Origin: Heterohyrax brucei
Taxonomy: Eukaryota; Chordata; Mammalia; Hyracoidea; Procaviidae
Length of the DNA: 64,000 nt
Assembly: GCA_028571685.1 (NCBI GenBank)
Contig: CM053140.1
Coordinates: 22,177,501 to 22,241,500, forward strand
Direction of reading: 5' to 3'
In this document: one piece after another, positions 46,684 to 56,668 of the stretch
Numbering within the stretch: position 1 is the stretch's first letter
Layout: each line of letters begins with the position of its first letter
Position numbers and translations under genes: made by a program
The notes under the pieces: generated by a model
Told to the model about the DNA's origin: nothing
The model's database searches: none
The model's input: only the letters and a program-made list of their open reading frames with translations

Positions 46684-47643
46684 TTAATGGTTTCGTTCTT
46701 CTAAGCCAAAGCCAAGAACTTCTTTCAGTATTTCTTGTAGTTTGGGTTTGGTTTTTACAAAGTTTCTTGAGTTTCTGTTTATCTGGGAATGTTTAATTTC
46801 ATTTTCGTATTTGAAAGATAGTTTTGCAGGATATATAATTCTTGGTTGGAAGTTCTTCTCCTTCAAGACTTTGAATGTGTCGTGCCACTGTCTCCATGCC
46901 AGCATGGTTTCTGCTGAGAAATCTGACGAGAGCCTACAGGGTTTCCCTCTGAATGTTAGCTTTGCCTTGAGTCTTGCTGCCTTTAAGAGTTGCTGCTTAT
47001 GTTTCATTTTGTTAAGCTTGATTATAATATGTCTTGGAGTCTTTCTTTTGAGATCTATATTGGGTGGTGTACGATATGCATCTGAGATGTCTATATTCTC
47101 TTCCTTCATGATTTCTGGGAAGTTTTCTTTCAGCAACTCAGCAACAATACTCTCTGTGTTCTCAGATGTCTCACCCTGTTCACGGACTCCAATTAATCGA
47201 AGGTTGTTCCTCTTAATAGAGTCCCACATGCTTCTTAATGTTTCTTCATTTTTCTTGTTTCTTTTTTCTGATTTCTGCTCATAGACGGTGGCATCAGTAG
47301 CTCTGTCTTCCAAGTCAGAAATTCTTTTTTCCATTTGTTCCATTCTGTTTTCTTGGCTTTGCATGGAAGTTTCTATGTCTTTGATTTTCTTCTTGATCTG
47401 CTGGATTTCAGAGTACTGGTGTTCCATCAGATCGAACAACTTGCTTAATTTTTCATTTTGTTCTGCTGCATTTTGCATAAGGTCTAGAAGGGCTCTGTAT
47501 ATAATCAATTTGTATTCACTTCCTGATGCTTTCATAAAAGTTTCTTCATCTGGAAAACCCCTTGGTTGCTTTGTTTGGGAGCCTTCCGTAGCCATGAGTG
47601 ATTGCTTGTATGCCACAACTGTCTGTTGCTTTTTGGGTCCCAT
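46684..47643 (-). CDS. L1 ORF1 protein, uninterrupted 319-codon frame
   Basis: Encodes the L1 ORF1p RNA-binding protein that coats L1 RNA as trimers. Domains: N-terminal region MGPKKQQTVVAYKQS with GSQTKQPRGFPDEETF; coiled coil at about residues 50-125 (EQNEKLSKLFDLMEHQYSEI, then KRISDLEDRATDATV); RRM at about 145-240 (NNLRLIGVREQGETSE, ENFPEI, ISDAYRTPP); C-terminal domain at about 245-319 (FRGKPCRLSSDFSAETMLA to FGLEERNH). Compared with L1-A, residues about 287-297 (HSQINRNSRN) are read in a shifted frame because one base is gained and one lost close together, so the C-terminal domain has a scrambled patch although the frame is open. The frame is real, but function is doubtful and the host element lacks ORF2. 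Confidence 0.88.
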   Translation of the reverse strand: MGPKKQQTVVAYKQSLMATEGSQTKQPRGFPDEETFMKASGSEYKLIIYRALLDLMQNAAEQNEKLSKLFDLMEHQYSEIQQIKKKIKDIETSMQSQENRMEQMEKRISDLEDRATDATVYEQKSEKRNKKNEETLRSMWDSIKRNNLRLIGVREQGETSENTESIVAELLKENFPEIMKEENIDISDAYRTPPNIDLKRKTPRHIIIKLNKMKHKQQLLKAARLKAKLTFRGKPCRLSSDFSAETMLAWRQWHDTFKVLKEKNFQPRIIYPAKLSFKYENEIKHSQINRNSRNFVKTKPKLQEILKEVLGFGLEERNH

Positions 47644-47649
47644 GTGAGT

Positions 47650-48643
47650 ATACAGAGGCTCGAAGAGGTACTGTGAGGATGGATTGCAGATGTTTCTCTA
47701 GGCTGTCTTCAAATGTAAAGCAAAAGGTATCTGACCAGTTCACAAGTCAGTTAGGTTTTCAGGTGTAGAGGTCCCTCTTCTCATCCGACAAAGTAAGCAC
47801 CACTGTATCCAACCCCAGATGATAACAAACTAGCTCCGAATACAGCAATGCTACTGCTCTGTTGGCCTCTACTGACAGGGCCTAGCCTTATCCAACACTG
47901 CGTCGAGTACTGGTTTTGTGATAGAAAAGCGCTCTCCTGTGGGCAGGGTCTGGCTCCCAAGCTAAGAATTAGGTCCAGCTGTGGCCACCATACCCAAGAT
48001 GGCGTCCTCCACACAGGCAGCAGACAGAGGGGCTAAAGGTGCCGAGAGGTAGTCATTCCTCTCCTTCTGTTGCAGGGCCCCCAACGTAGGCAGCACTGTG
48101 CAAAATCACTACTTTTCTGATGGAGAAGCACTGTCCCGTTTGCAGGCGCTGGCTCCCAGGCTAAGAACGAGGTCCCGCTAAAATCTCGGTACCAACATGG
48201 CGTCCCGCACCCTGACCGGGGAGCTCCGCACAAACCCGCTGAGGCAGCTACAATACGAAAGGCTCAAAGTGTCTAGATTAACAGAGTCCCGAGCCTGGCT
48301 CTCAGAACATGGGAATTTCGCCTGCCTATGCCCCCAGAGCATGTCTGAGTCAAGCCGCCGGGCAAGACCCAGCTCCGCCCGCCAGCCGAGACCGAGGAAA
48401 AAAAAGTCAAAATGGTGCATTTACCTTCCGTCCGTGAGAGGCGAGGCTAGCAGGGAGCGGGAGTCAGCGAAAGAGAGGAGGTTTTTCGCTGAGTGGTATG
48501 AAGTCCCAATTAACAGCTCTGTGCCGTGTCCTGAGGCTGATTAGGTGCTCAGAAGGCTCTGTTTGATTGTCAATTCAGGTCTTGGTTTCCAGAGGGATAG
48601 AAGGAGACGTGGGCTTAGTCGGCCATCTTGACTCCGACCCCCA
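47650..48643 (-). promoter_or_regulatory. L1-B 5' UTR / internal promoter region
   Basis: Collinear with the L1-A 5' UTR, including the two-copy repeat (about 47,905-48,000 and 48,105-48,200) and the terminal GGGGGTCGGAGTCAAGATGG start. Because the 5' end is complete, sense and antisense L1 promoter activity could in principle survive here. Confidence 0.65.
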
Positions 48644-48658
48644 GCACTGTTCTTTCTA
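48644..48658. repeat. Right target-site duplication of L1-B
   Basis: AGCACTGTTCTTTCT followed by AATGG. Preceded by the 5' end of L1-B. The nick site implied on the plus strand is TTTCT/AA, close to the usual L1 endonuclease preference for TTTT/AA. Confidence 0.9.
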
Positions 48659-48814
48659 ATGGTAAAAGGTGAAGTTCTTTTGAAAATGACTACTACAAAC
48701 AAATTTTCCTTTTTTTCCAGGTACACACATGTATAACAAGTTCATAATGTGCATTCATCTGAAGTAGTCAACGCCTCAGTCTTGACATTTGGATACATAC
48801 TTACATAACCTCAT

Positions 48815-49755
48815 CTAACATCAAGGGCCCATTTTGCGGGAACTTGCATAAAATGGGAATTCCAGAACAATTGTGCTCTTAAGGAATCTGGATATGGATC
48901 AAGAGGCAGTCATGCAGACACAACAAGGGGACACTGCATGGTTCAAAGTCAGGAAAGATGTGTGTCAGAGTTGTATGTTTTCATCATACCTTTTTAATGT
49001 GTATATCTAGCAAATAATCTGAGAAGCTGGTTTCAACAAAGAAGAACAAGGGATCAGGACTGGACGACGACTCACTAACCTTCATTACACAGACAACCAC
49101 CTTATTTGCTGGAAGTGAAGAAGATTTGAAGTACTCACTGATGAAGAACAAGGACCACAGCCTTCAGGATGGATTGCACCTGGTCACAGATTGACTGTGT
49201 TCCCTCAACAATCTGTGGCAGTTTGGCTGTGCCATAACTCCTGGTATTGTGTGATCTGCCTCCATGTTCCTGCCTCTATGATATTCATAAGGGTGGATGG
49301 GGAGCAGCTGTGTTACCAGAGCAAGATTCAATGTGTAAGTTGATTTTGTGCCTTGAGGTGCTCTCTTGAGATATAAAGGAAAAAAATCCAGCAGAGAGAA
49401 TTGGGAACCTCACACCATCAAGAAAGCAGCACAGGGAGAAGAGTGTGTCCTTCAGACCCGAGGTTCCTGCACCAAGATGCTCCCCAACCAAAGACTGACG
49501 CAACACAAGAACTTTACTCCAGAGCCGACAGAGGGAAAGCCCTTTCCCTGAATGTGGCCTTGTAACTGACTGGACTGTGTAAGAATGAACTTTTCTCTTT
49601 GAAAGCCATCCACTTTGTGGTATTTCTGTTAGCAAAGCACTAGCTGACTAAAACACCAACATCAAGAAAACAAAAATCCTCGCAACTGGACCAGTAAGCA
49701 ACATTGTGATAAATGGAGAAAGCACTGAGGTTGTCACAGATTTCATTGTACCTTA
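48815..49755 (+). mobile_element. RTE-type LINE fragment, split by a solo LTR
   Basis: Left part (48,815-49,180): AAAATGGGAATTCCAGAACA, CAAGAGGCAGTCATGCAGAC, GGGGACACTGCATGGTTCAA, CAAATAATCTGAGAAGCTGG and CAAGGACCACAGCCTTCAGG, the RT domain of an RTE. The right part (49,656-49,755) continues after the LTR: AACATCAAGAAAACAAAAAT, CCTCGCAACTGGACCAGTAA, TTGTCACAGATTTCATT. Stops are present and the 3' end is missing. Confidence 0.82.
49181..49655 (+). mobile_element. Solo LTR, ERVL-MaLR type, nested in the RTE
   Basis: Sense orientation. Starts around TGGTCACAGATTGACTGTGT and ends CAAAGCACTAGCTGACTAAA followed by ACA. Inside are GAGAGAATTGGGAACCTCAC, ACCATCAAGAAAGCAGCACA and GCCATCCACTTTGTGGTATT, the standard end of this LTR family. 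RTE sequence continues on both sides. Confidence 0.78.
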
Positions 49756-49774
49756 GCTTTTTCTTCTTCTTTCC

Positions 49775-50105
49775 CAAGTTCCACAGCTTGGTTGTGGACT
49801 CAGGAATCCTATTCTAATGAGAGGCCAAACCTTTGCCTTTAAGGGAGAGTATATACATAAAGAATAAATTAAACCTTTACTCAGAAATCAGAAAAAAATT
49901 TGTTATTTTAAAAAGGAAAACCCCAATGTTTTGTTTTATATGGTATCTAATATTAAAGCTCCTCAAATTCTCAAGAATTGATAAACTTTTGTCTGACATA
50001 TGACACTTCAGACCAGATCAAATAAATATTTTTCAATAAATCTTATAGTGTAGTACCCCTTTAAATAGCAAAAATGAACTTACCCGTCAACCCACAGAAA
50101 AACGA
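49775..50105. repeat. Second copy of the 30.1-30.4 kb block
   Basis: Shares CAGCTTGG, TTTGCCTTTAAGGGAG, CATAAAGAATAAATTAAACC and CCTTTAAATAGCAAA with 30,095-30,430. No gene content. Confidence 0.55.
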
Positions 50106-50139
50106 CACGAACTATAAAATGTAAAATCATACTTGTAGA

Positions 50140-50355
50140 CACAGGAGACTAAATAGGCAGCTCCTGCCTGGAGGTGGGATGAGAAGGCAGAAAGGAACAG
50201 GAGCTGTCTGAATGGAAAGGAAGGGTATGCTATCACATTAGAGGGATTGCAACGAGGGCCATATTAACAATATGTGTCTAAATTTATGTATGCGAAAGCA
50301 ACTTGAGTGGTCAACTTTTAAACAAAGCATTATACTACAGCATGAAAAAAAAAGC
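50140..50355 (+). mobile_element. L1 3' UTR end relic
   Basis: GGAAGGGTATGCTATCACAT, CAACGAGGGCCATATTAACA and AACTTGAGTGGTCAACTTTT, followed by an A run. It corresponds to the 3' end of the 36.1-37.2 kb relic. Confidence 0.5.
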
Positions 50356-50695
50356 GACATGGAAAGCAAAGGTATATGAAGTGAAAGTATGACAAATATC
50401 TATTAATTTAAGACCAGTAATTTACCTGAAAGGTTTTGGACATTATGTTAAGTCTGTAATTGAAACAAAGTTTGTCTCAACAGTCCAGGTTTGCACTCAA
50501 CTTTTCCTAGGTCCCATATTTTGCCCAGTCTAGGTTCTATCAACTGCCTTTGGAAATCACAGTCTCTCTGGTCAGCTGATCAGGGTCGAAACATTTTTAC
50601 AGGCCATTTCAGATGTGTCTCAAGCTTCCCATGCAACAAAGACAACTTGTTTACAGTTCTTTCACAATTTCGATACACCCAATTTCAGATAATTA

Positions 50696-50855
50696 TAATC
50701 CAGTGCCGTTGAATCAATTCCGACTCATAAAGACTCTATAGGACAGAGGAGAACTGCTCCATAGAGTTTCCAAGGAGCACCTCGTGGATTAGAACTGCCC
50801 GTCTCCTGGTTAGCAGAGTAGCACTAAACCACTATGCCACCAGAGTTTCCTCGGA
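50696..50855 (-). repeat. AfroSINE
   Basis: ATCCAGTGCCGTTGAATCAA, CTCCATAGAGTTTCCAAGGA, GCACCTCGTGGATTAGAACT and CTAAACCACTATGCCACCAG. Inverse orientation, well preserved. Confidence 0.88.
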
Positions 50856-51204
50856 TAATTATAGACAGTAGCAATTCTTGTTGGTACTTATCTTAAAAAT
50901 GTCTCCACCTAGTTGGAAAGGTCTTTCAGAAGCTGTTCTGGAGCTATAGCACTTCAGAGGCTGGAGAACAGGGAGCGGTGATCTTGCCCTGCCCTCATTC
51001 CTTTGACTCATAAAAGATACACGTGAGTTTTGAAGAACAAAAGATAATTTATTTCCCTTTTACTCTTATGAAACTATTACTTAAGACAAACATACCTTTT
51101 ATCTTGTCTAGGACCTTCAGCCAAGGTCTGTAAGTTGGTCTTTGCAGTTCAGTCACAGTTATTTTCTTGATCTACTCAAAAATTCTGCTTTCTTAGCCAC
51201 CTCA

Positions 51205-51372
51205 GTCGGAAACCCTGGTGGCCATACTGGGTGAAGTGCAGCATTTGCTAACTGAAAGGTCACCAGTTGGAATCCACCAGGCGCTCCCTGGAAACTCTAT
51301 GGGGCAGTTTTACTCTGACCTCTAGGGTCACTAGCAGTTGGACCTGACTCAACAGCAGTGGGTTTTTATCCA
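51205..51372 (+). repeat. AfroSINE
   Basis: CGGAAACCCTGGTGGCCATA, GGAATCCACCAGGCGCTCCC, TGGAAACTCTATGGGGCAGT and GACTCAACAGCAGTGGGTTT. Plus orientation. Confidence 0.88.
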
Positions 51373-52845
51373 CTTCAATTAGCTTAGCCAAGATACTCCC
51401 CACGCTGAGGAGGAGGATTTGGGCATGAAAGATTTCTTCGACATGTGGAACTAGCTGTCAGTCTCCAAGAATTTGAACCAGAAATATCCTAAAATCAGAC
51501 TGGGGGTGTGGGGGGACTCTGCTACAAGTAAAGCTTATACTGGCTATGACTCGACAAGACACGGAAGTCTCAACAAGACATATAAGACAAAGAGACTAAA
51601 GAAACACTTAACAGAAAAACATTTCTTCACAAAAATAGAGACAGTGCACATGATAATAGGAAAAATAAAACCAAGTCTGGGGTTAAATTGGCCCCATTTG
51701 CAACCCAAGGTCAAACTTTTGGAGCTTTCCACACACAACAAACACTGCCTACCTCACTAACACAATCTTTCAAAACTTCTCACAGAAAATTACAAACCAG
51801 GGGTCTCTGCACCTGAATACAAACTTGACCAAAATACTGAGTGGCTGAAAAATAGGTTTCTGGACAGAAGGCCAGTATGAAAAGTAAAGCTGGTCAGGCA
51901 GAAAAAGTTTAAAAGAAGTTCTCTGGCTCTGGCCAAGGGCCCAGGAGGTGGAGGGGTGACCCACGCAACCAGAAACCAAGGTGGGGTCACAACGAATGGT
52001 GGAAGATGGAGTCTCCACCAAGTGCAGAAAAATGAGAGGCGTCAGTCTTGGCAGCTGCTTATTTCTTCACTGCGGGCAAGTGAACATCTTCAGGACAGAC
52101 ACAAATGGTGTCAATCAGAGGTGAGGACAGAGATGAGAGAAAAGGAATGGTCCAAGAAGACACAGTACCAGCAGATTCTTTTCTCCAGAATGAGGCAACA
52201 GTAGCCAAGAATCGAGTAGGGTAAGGGGGATCTGACCCCACCCACAAGGCTTGATGGATGTCTTCCGCCTGTTATCAAAAGTCTAGGCCTTCCAGGACTT
52301 TTCCCTAGGACTTACTGCAAAATTGAAACCCAAAGACAAAGCGGGCCAAGACAATTGAGGGTTATCAGTTCCCAGCCCTCTATTCAAAAGGAGAGGCCAC
52401 AAACCCAACACATGTACCCAGAACTTTCTAAAGAGAAGACCAAACACAAGGGAAAAGGGGGGAATAGTTGTACTGTGGAGGAAGGAGAGACAGGTAAGTT
52501 TAAGAAGCAGAGAAGAAAGATTTTCTTGTTCCTTTACCTGTCCATAACCCGGAGTAGTCACACATCTTTGGACAAGGCTTGTAGTCACAATTGTCTGGCG
52601 GCTGCTTGTCCGGTCATTTCAGTAAGGTAGCTTGTCCACATCCATCCTTCAGGGTCAGGGGTCTTTCATTGTGGACACAGGGAAGCTTAAATATGATAAA
52701 TCTGGAATGATGCTTGCATCAACAACGGAAGTTCATGATTACAAAGAAAAATGTTCAGACTAAACTTGAGGCCAGGTGGAGCCATCCAAAGGATATCAAT
52801 CAGACAGGAATCACATGGACATAGATGGACCACAGAAACTCTCAG
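51373..52845. other. Unassigned sequence
   Basis: No recognisable domain on either strand. The composition of 51.8-52.6 kb (short frames on both strands, many CC and GG blocks) could be an old LTR element but I have no diagnostic motif. Confidence 0.3.
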
Positions 52846-52849
52846 GGCA

Positions 52850-52985
52850 TACCAGTCAAGTGTTGTCTTCTAACCAAAGGATCAGCAGATCAAATCCAGT
52901 AGGCAAGCCTTAGAAACTCCATGGTGCAGTTAGACCCACTGTGAGTTGGAATGGACTTGACAGCAGTGGGATTGGTTTATTGTAT
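52850..52985 (+). repeat. AfroSINE, degraded
   Basis: CTTCTAACCAAAGGATCAGC, AGATCAAATCCAGTAGGCAA, CTTAGAAACTCCATGGTGCA and GAGTTGGAATGGACTTGACA. Confidence 0.75.
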
Positions 52986-53587
52986 TTTTGTCTAGACCAT
53001 GGAGGAGGGTACTGCAGCCATCCTAGTGAGAGATGTTGGTGGCCTGCACGAAGACTGAGGGAATGCACACACACTGAATGCAAGGACATATGAAATATTC
53101 AGGAGGCAGAAGAGATAGCCTGTGGTGACGATGGACATGGGAGGTGACAAATAAGAAGCACAAAGGTTGGGACATCAGGCTCTGTATTTCGTGACAGGGG
53201 AAAGAGCAGTTTCAGAGATGACAAAGACTTTAGGGTGGCCATGCTGGGGCCAAGTATTCGAAGTAATGTCCCAGGAGGGGAGTGGGCAAGGGGTGTGGAT
53301 TTGGACACCTAGAGTTGGTCAGCAGAATCCACATAAATGGATGAGTTCACTCAGCAAATTAAGAACAATACAAGAAGGGTTTGATACAAATAATGGTAGA
53401 GAAACGATTTCATTATCAATTAGAGCCTAAGGCCTTTCTTACTTGTGGGCTCGGTTGTCAGGACAGGTGCCAGAGGGGATGCTGGGAAGGACATGGAAGT
53501 GACAGCTTCTGCAGAAGAAACACCAGAATGGAAATCTAAGGAGAATGCTCTCTAAGAATACGCCAATGGTTAGTAGGGATGACATAC
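52986..53587. other. Unassigned sequence
   Basis: No gene or named repeat recognised. Confidence 0.3.
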
Positions 53588-54075
53588 TGTCTTAGTCATG
53601 GGGTGCTGCTCCAACAGAAATATTACAAGTACAAGGCTTTTCAAAGAGAAATTTTATTCTGCCAGTATACAGTAGACTACAAGTCAAAATTCAGATCCAG
53701 GAGAAGGCTTTCACTGTTGGCTCTGGAACAAGGTCTTTGCTTTCACTTTTCCCCTGGTTGGGGAGCATGTAAAGCACAGGGACCTGAGGTCCTTCTCCAA
53801 GGACGTGCTCTGCTCCTGCTACACCTTCTTGTTGCTATAAAGTCCCCAAATCTCTCTGCTGCTTCTTTCTTTTATATCTCAAGGAATTGCCTCAAGGCAC
53901 AACACAATCATACACACTGAGTCCTGCCCCACCAACACAAATGTCACCAATCCTCCCTCGTGAACATCACAGAGGCAAGGTTTATAGCATATAGGTACAT
54001 CACACAGTATCAGGAATCATGGTCTAGCCAAATTGCTACACACATCTTTGGGAGGACACAACACAAACCACAACA
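53588..54075 (-). mobile_element. Solo LTR, ERVL-MaLR type
   Basis: TGTCTTAGTCATGGGGTGCT at the left end and GGGAGGACACAACACAAACC followed by ACAACA at the right end, inverse orientation. The body matches 40,089-41,047 and 58,636-59,124 (GGCTCTGGA, CAGGGACCTGAGGTCC). Confidence 0.77.
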
Positions 54076-54411
54076 GGTACTACTAAGGACGGAAATGTAC
54101 AGTTCTCTGTGACACCCAGAAACAGAGCATCAGGCTCAAGCAGGGGGGCAAAGAAGAGACTGTCATTATCCCCAACTGGAGCCACAATCTCTGTATGTCT
54201 ACTGTAGGACCTTTTCATTTTCTGACAGTAAGTAGTGGTAGGGGAGGGACTGGCAGGTCCAGGAGCTCCTATTGTTCAGGAGATGTGGAGTGGCACCCCA
54301 TTACAGGGTCTGCGATGCTCACTGGACCTGGCCAGATTCGTTACCATAAAAACAACACTGTTCCTCCAAGATATAGGCAGGTGCTGCCCTCAGCTGCTGT
54401 TAAAAGATCAA
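54076..54411 (+). repeat. Short unassigned stretch, then the last part of a kinase-unit flank
   Basis: From about 54,326 (GGACCTGGCCAGATTCGTTA, AAAACAACACTGTTCCTCCA, CTGTTAAAAGATCAAGGACA) this is the final 85-100 bp of the flank seen before A1, C and E. The preceding 250 bp are not flank and not recognised. The flank therefore begins abruptly, close to where flank F stops at 27,376. Confidence 0.6.
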
Positions 54412-55105
54412 GGACATCAAAGTAGGACACTACCACCTGCTAAGACCTTCAGCACGGGGACACGGGTCAGAGGCAAGTTATCCTATCACATCATCACGGG
54501 CAAAGACGTAGATGATGAGAGTCAAAAAGAGCCCCCAGACATCCTCCAACTTCCTGACACTAGAGATAAAAAAAATCATGAAGGATCGCCATAATCCAAA
54601 TATTTTAATGCTGTTGCAAATCATAGAGAATAACGTCATCTTCGGTATAGTGATGGAATACGTACCTGGAGGGGACTTGCGTGATCACCCAGAGATTCTT
54701 GGCTTCATGAGTGAAAAAGAGTCCCTGATAAAATTCCATTAACTAGTGAAGGCCCTACAGGTGTGCCACAACAAGTATACTGCACACACAGATAACAAAC
54801 CAGAAAATGTGTTCTTGAATGTGAGAAAGAACATTAAACTCGCTCACTTTGATTTTGTAAAGTGAATTCACCAAGGAGGGCAGGCTGAACACTTGCTGTG
54901 GGAGGCTCCCTTATTATAACCCCAGAACTCCTACCTGGATAAAAGTACCAAGGACACCCTCGTGGGTGTGTGGAGCCTGGCAGTCACTCCGTATTTCGTG
55001 GCAAGTGGATCTCCACCTTTTCATAGAGATGCCTTAAATGAGCCATGCAAGTAGGTACTGCAGGAAGAATATAACATTCCTTTCCATATGTCTGTGTCAA
55101 ATACT
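54412..55105 (+). pseudogene. MARK-like kinase relic D1 (type 1, kinase domain only)
   Basis: Type 1 copy with readable KKIMKDRHNPNILMLLQII, VMEYVPGGDLRDHPEILGF and MSEKESLIKFH in one 76-codon frame. A degraded catalytic loop follows (CTHTDNKPENVFLN, with the Asn kept but HRD lost), a stop just after the DF region, and a C-lobe in another frame (GVWSLAVTPYFVASGSPPFH). It ends at the same subdomain XI point as A1 and B1 and continues into the fusion segment. No UBA or KA1. Confidence 0.82.
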
Positions 55106-55789
55106 CATTTGTCGCCCACTTGCTCCATTTTAACTGTAACACAAGGGTAGCTCTTATCCCAAAGCCCATTAGTCTCTGACACCACATTGAACATGCCGCA
55201 GAGCCACTTAATGTTTTCCGCTGAAGAGGAAATCTGTGTGGGAACTATCATCTCCTAAGAACCAACGGCAAGGGGGCATCTGCCGGAGTCAATTTATCCT
55301 GGAACATCAACACTGCCAAGAGGTAGCCAAGAAACGAGCTGAGAAGAGTCAACGGGCATCCTCCAAACTTCAAATACTAGAAACAGAGATAAAAATCTTA
55401 AAGGATCTCCATCCTTTGAGAATTTTAATACTGTTCCTTGCCAGAGAACAACTACATCTTTGGTACAGTGACAGAGTACGTAACTACAGGCGTCCTGTGT
55501 GATCATCTGGAGGCTCATAGCTCCATGAGCCAAAACGAGGCCCCCAAAATATTTGACCAATTAGAGTTGGCCTTGCAGGTTTGTTACAACAACTGTGTTA
55601 TACACAGGGATATCAAGCTACAACATGTGCTTTTGGATGAGAGAAGGAATATCAAACTTCCTGACATTGGTTTGAGAACTGAATTCACCAATGGGAGTGA
55701 CCCGAATGTTTTCTGCGGCAGTTTCCATTACAGCGCCTAGAATTCCTACAAGGTGAAAAGTACCACGGACCCCCTTAGATGTGTGGAGC

Positions 55790-56668
55790 CTGGAAATCTC
55801 TGTGTACTTCAAGATAAGTGGATCTCTGCCTCTGCATGATGACATCATGGAGAAACAATATGACATTCCGTTCCATATGTCTACAACATGTGAATATATG
55901 CTAAGCCAAATACTCACCGGAGACACAAGAAAGACGGCCATATCAGAAGACATGCTAGAACTTCCATATGTGAATATGGATAATGAAGAAAAACCAAAGA
56001 GGTATGTGCAGCCGCTCCGAGACTATGAGGACCCCAGATGAACTGAGGCCAAAGTGAACACAGCTGAAAGGCAGAACGAGTTTCTTGACTCACTGTTGAA
56101 TCAAAAATACAGTGACGTGATGGACACCCATTTGATCCTAGGTTACGACCTACCCGAGATGGAGAGTCATGCCAGAACCGTGGAAACCCAGGGTGCAGCA
56201 CATTGCACTGATAGCCACACACCTTCCCCAACCCATAAGCTACATCCTCCTATCCATGCTAAACCCAAATGACATAGGTACGCCATACCTGCCATTCCCA
56301 CCTATGACTACTGTTTCTATAACGTTTTCAACCGTTTAGCTGATAAAAGGAAGGGGGCCTCCATCATATGTGCTTCTCTCTGTCTCCCTTGTAATGTCCT
56401 CCCTGCCCCAACAACCGAGGATAGCCTGGGCAGAGCTCAACCAAACCTTTGGGCTATGTTCCAAGGCTAGAAAAAGTGCATTATTGGAATCCAGTAGATT
56501 CCCCACCTGTGTTTCCATGGCTACCTCTCCTGAGCAGACCATCAGTAAGAATGGTGGAGCACCAGCAGAAACCAGTTTCCCACAGTAAGTGTCACAACTA
56601 AGATCCTTCACTGATGAGCAGGTGGGAGGTACCTGACCAGATGGTGAACCCAGCTTCTCCCTCTGTCA
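55790..56668 (+). repeat. D2 module 1: C-lobe, UBA, spacer
   Basis: Contiguous with the kinase domain; about 879 bp. Readable: YVQPLRDYEDPR at the kinase end, AERQNEFLDSLLNQKYSDVM for the UBA, and a spacer ending in SKNGGAPAETSFPQ. Confidence 0.77.

Larger units (their letters stand above)
46031..48643 (-). mobile_element. L1 copy L1-B: complete 5' end, 3'-truncated, with TSD and no poly(A)
   Basis: Reading from 48,643 down: 5' end with AAGATGGCCGACTAAGCCC, 5' UTR, intact-frame ORF1, inter-ORF spacer and the first part of the ORF2 endonuclease. It ends at 46,031 within the coding sequence (equivalent to about 4,972 in L1-A). The remaining ORF2, the 3' UTR and the poly(A) are absent. A perfect 15-bp target-site duplication flanks the segment. 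Sequence similarity to L1-A is high, so both belong to one young subfamily. Normal L1 insertions lose the 5' end and keep the poly(A); this one is the reverse. Confidence 0.92.

Noticed and set aside
46742-47647. Plus-strand 180- and 119-codon frames in L1-B
   Set aside because: Antisense to the intact ORF1; their equivalents in L1-A confirm they are shadows.
51780-52600. Possible retroviral LTR or internal region
   Set aside because: No protein motif, primer-binding site or paired LTR could be seen; left as unassigned sequence.
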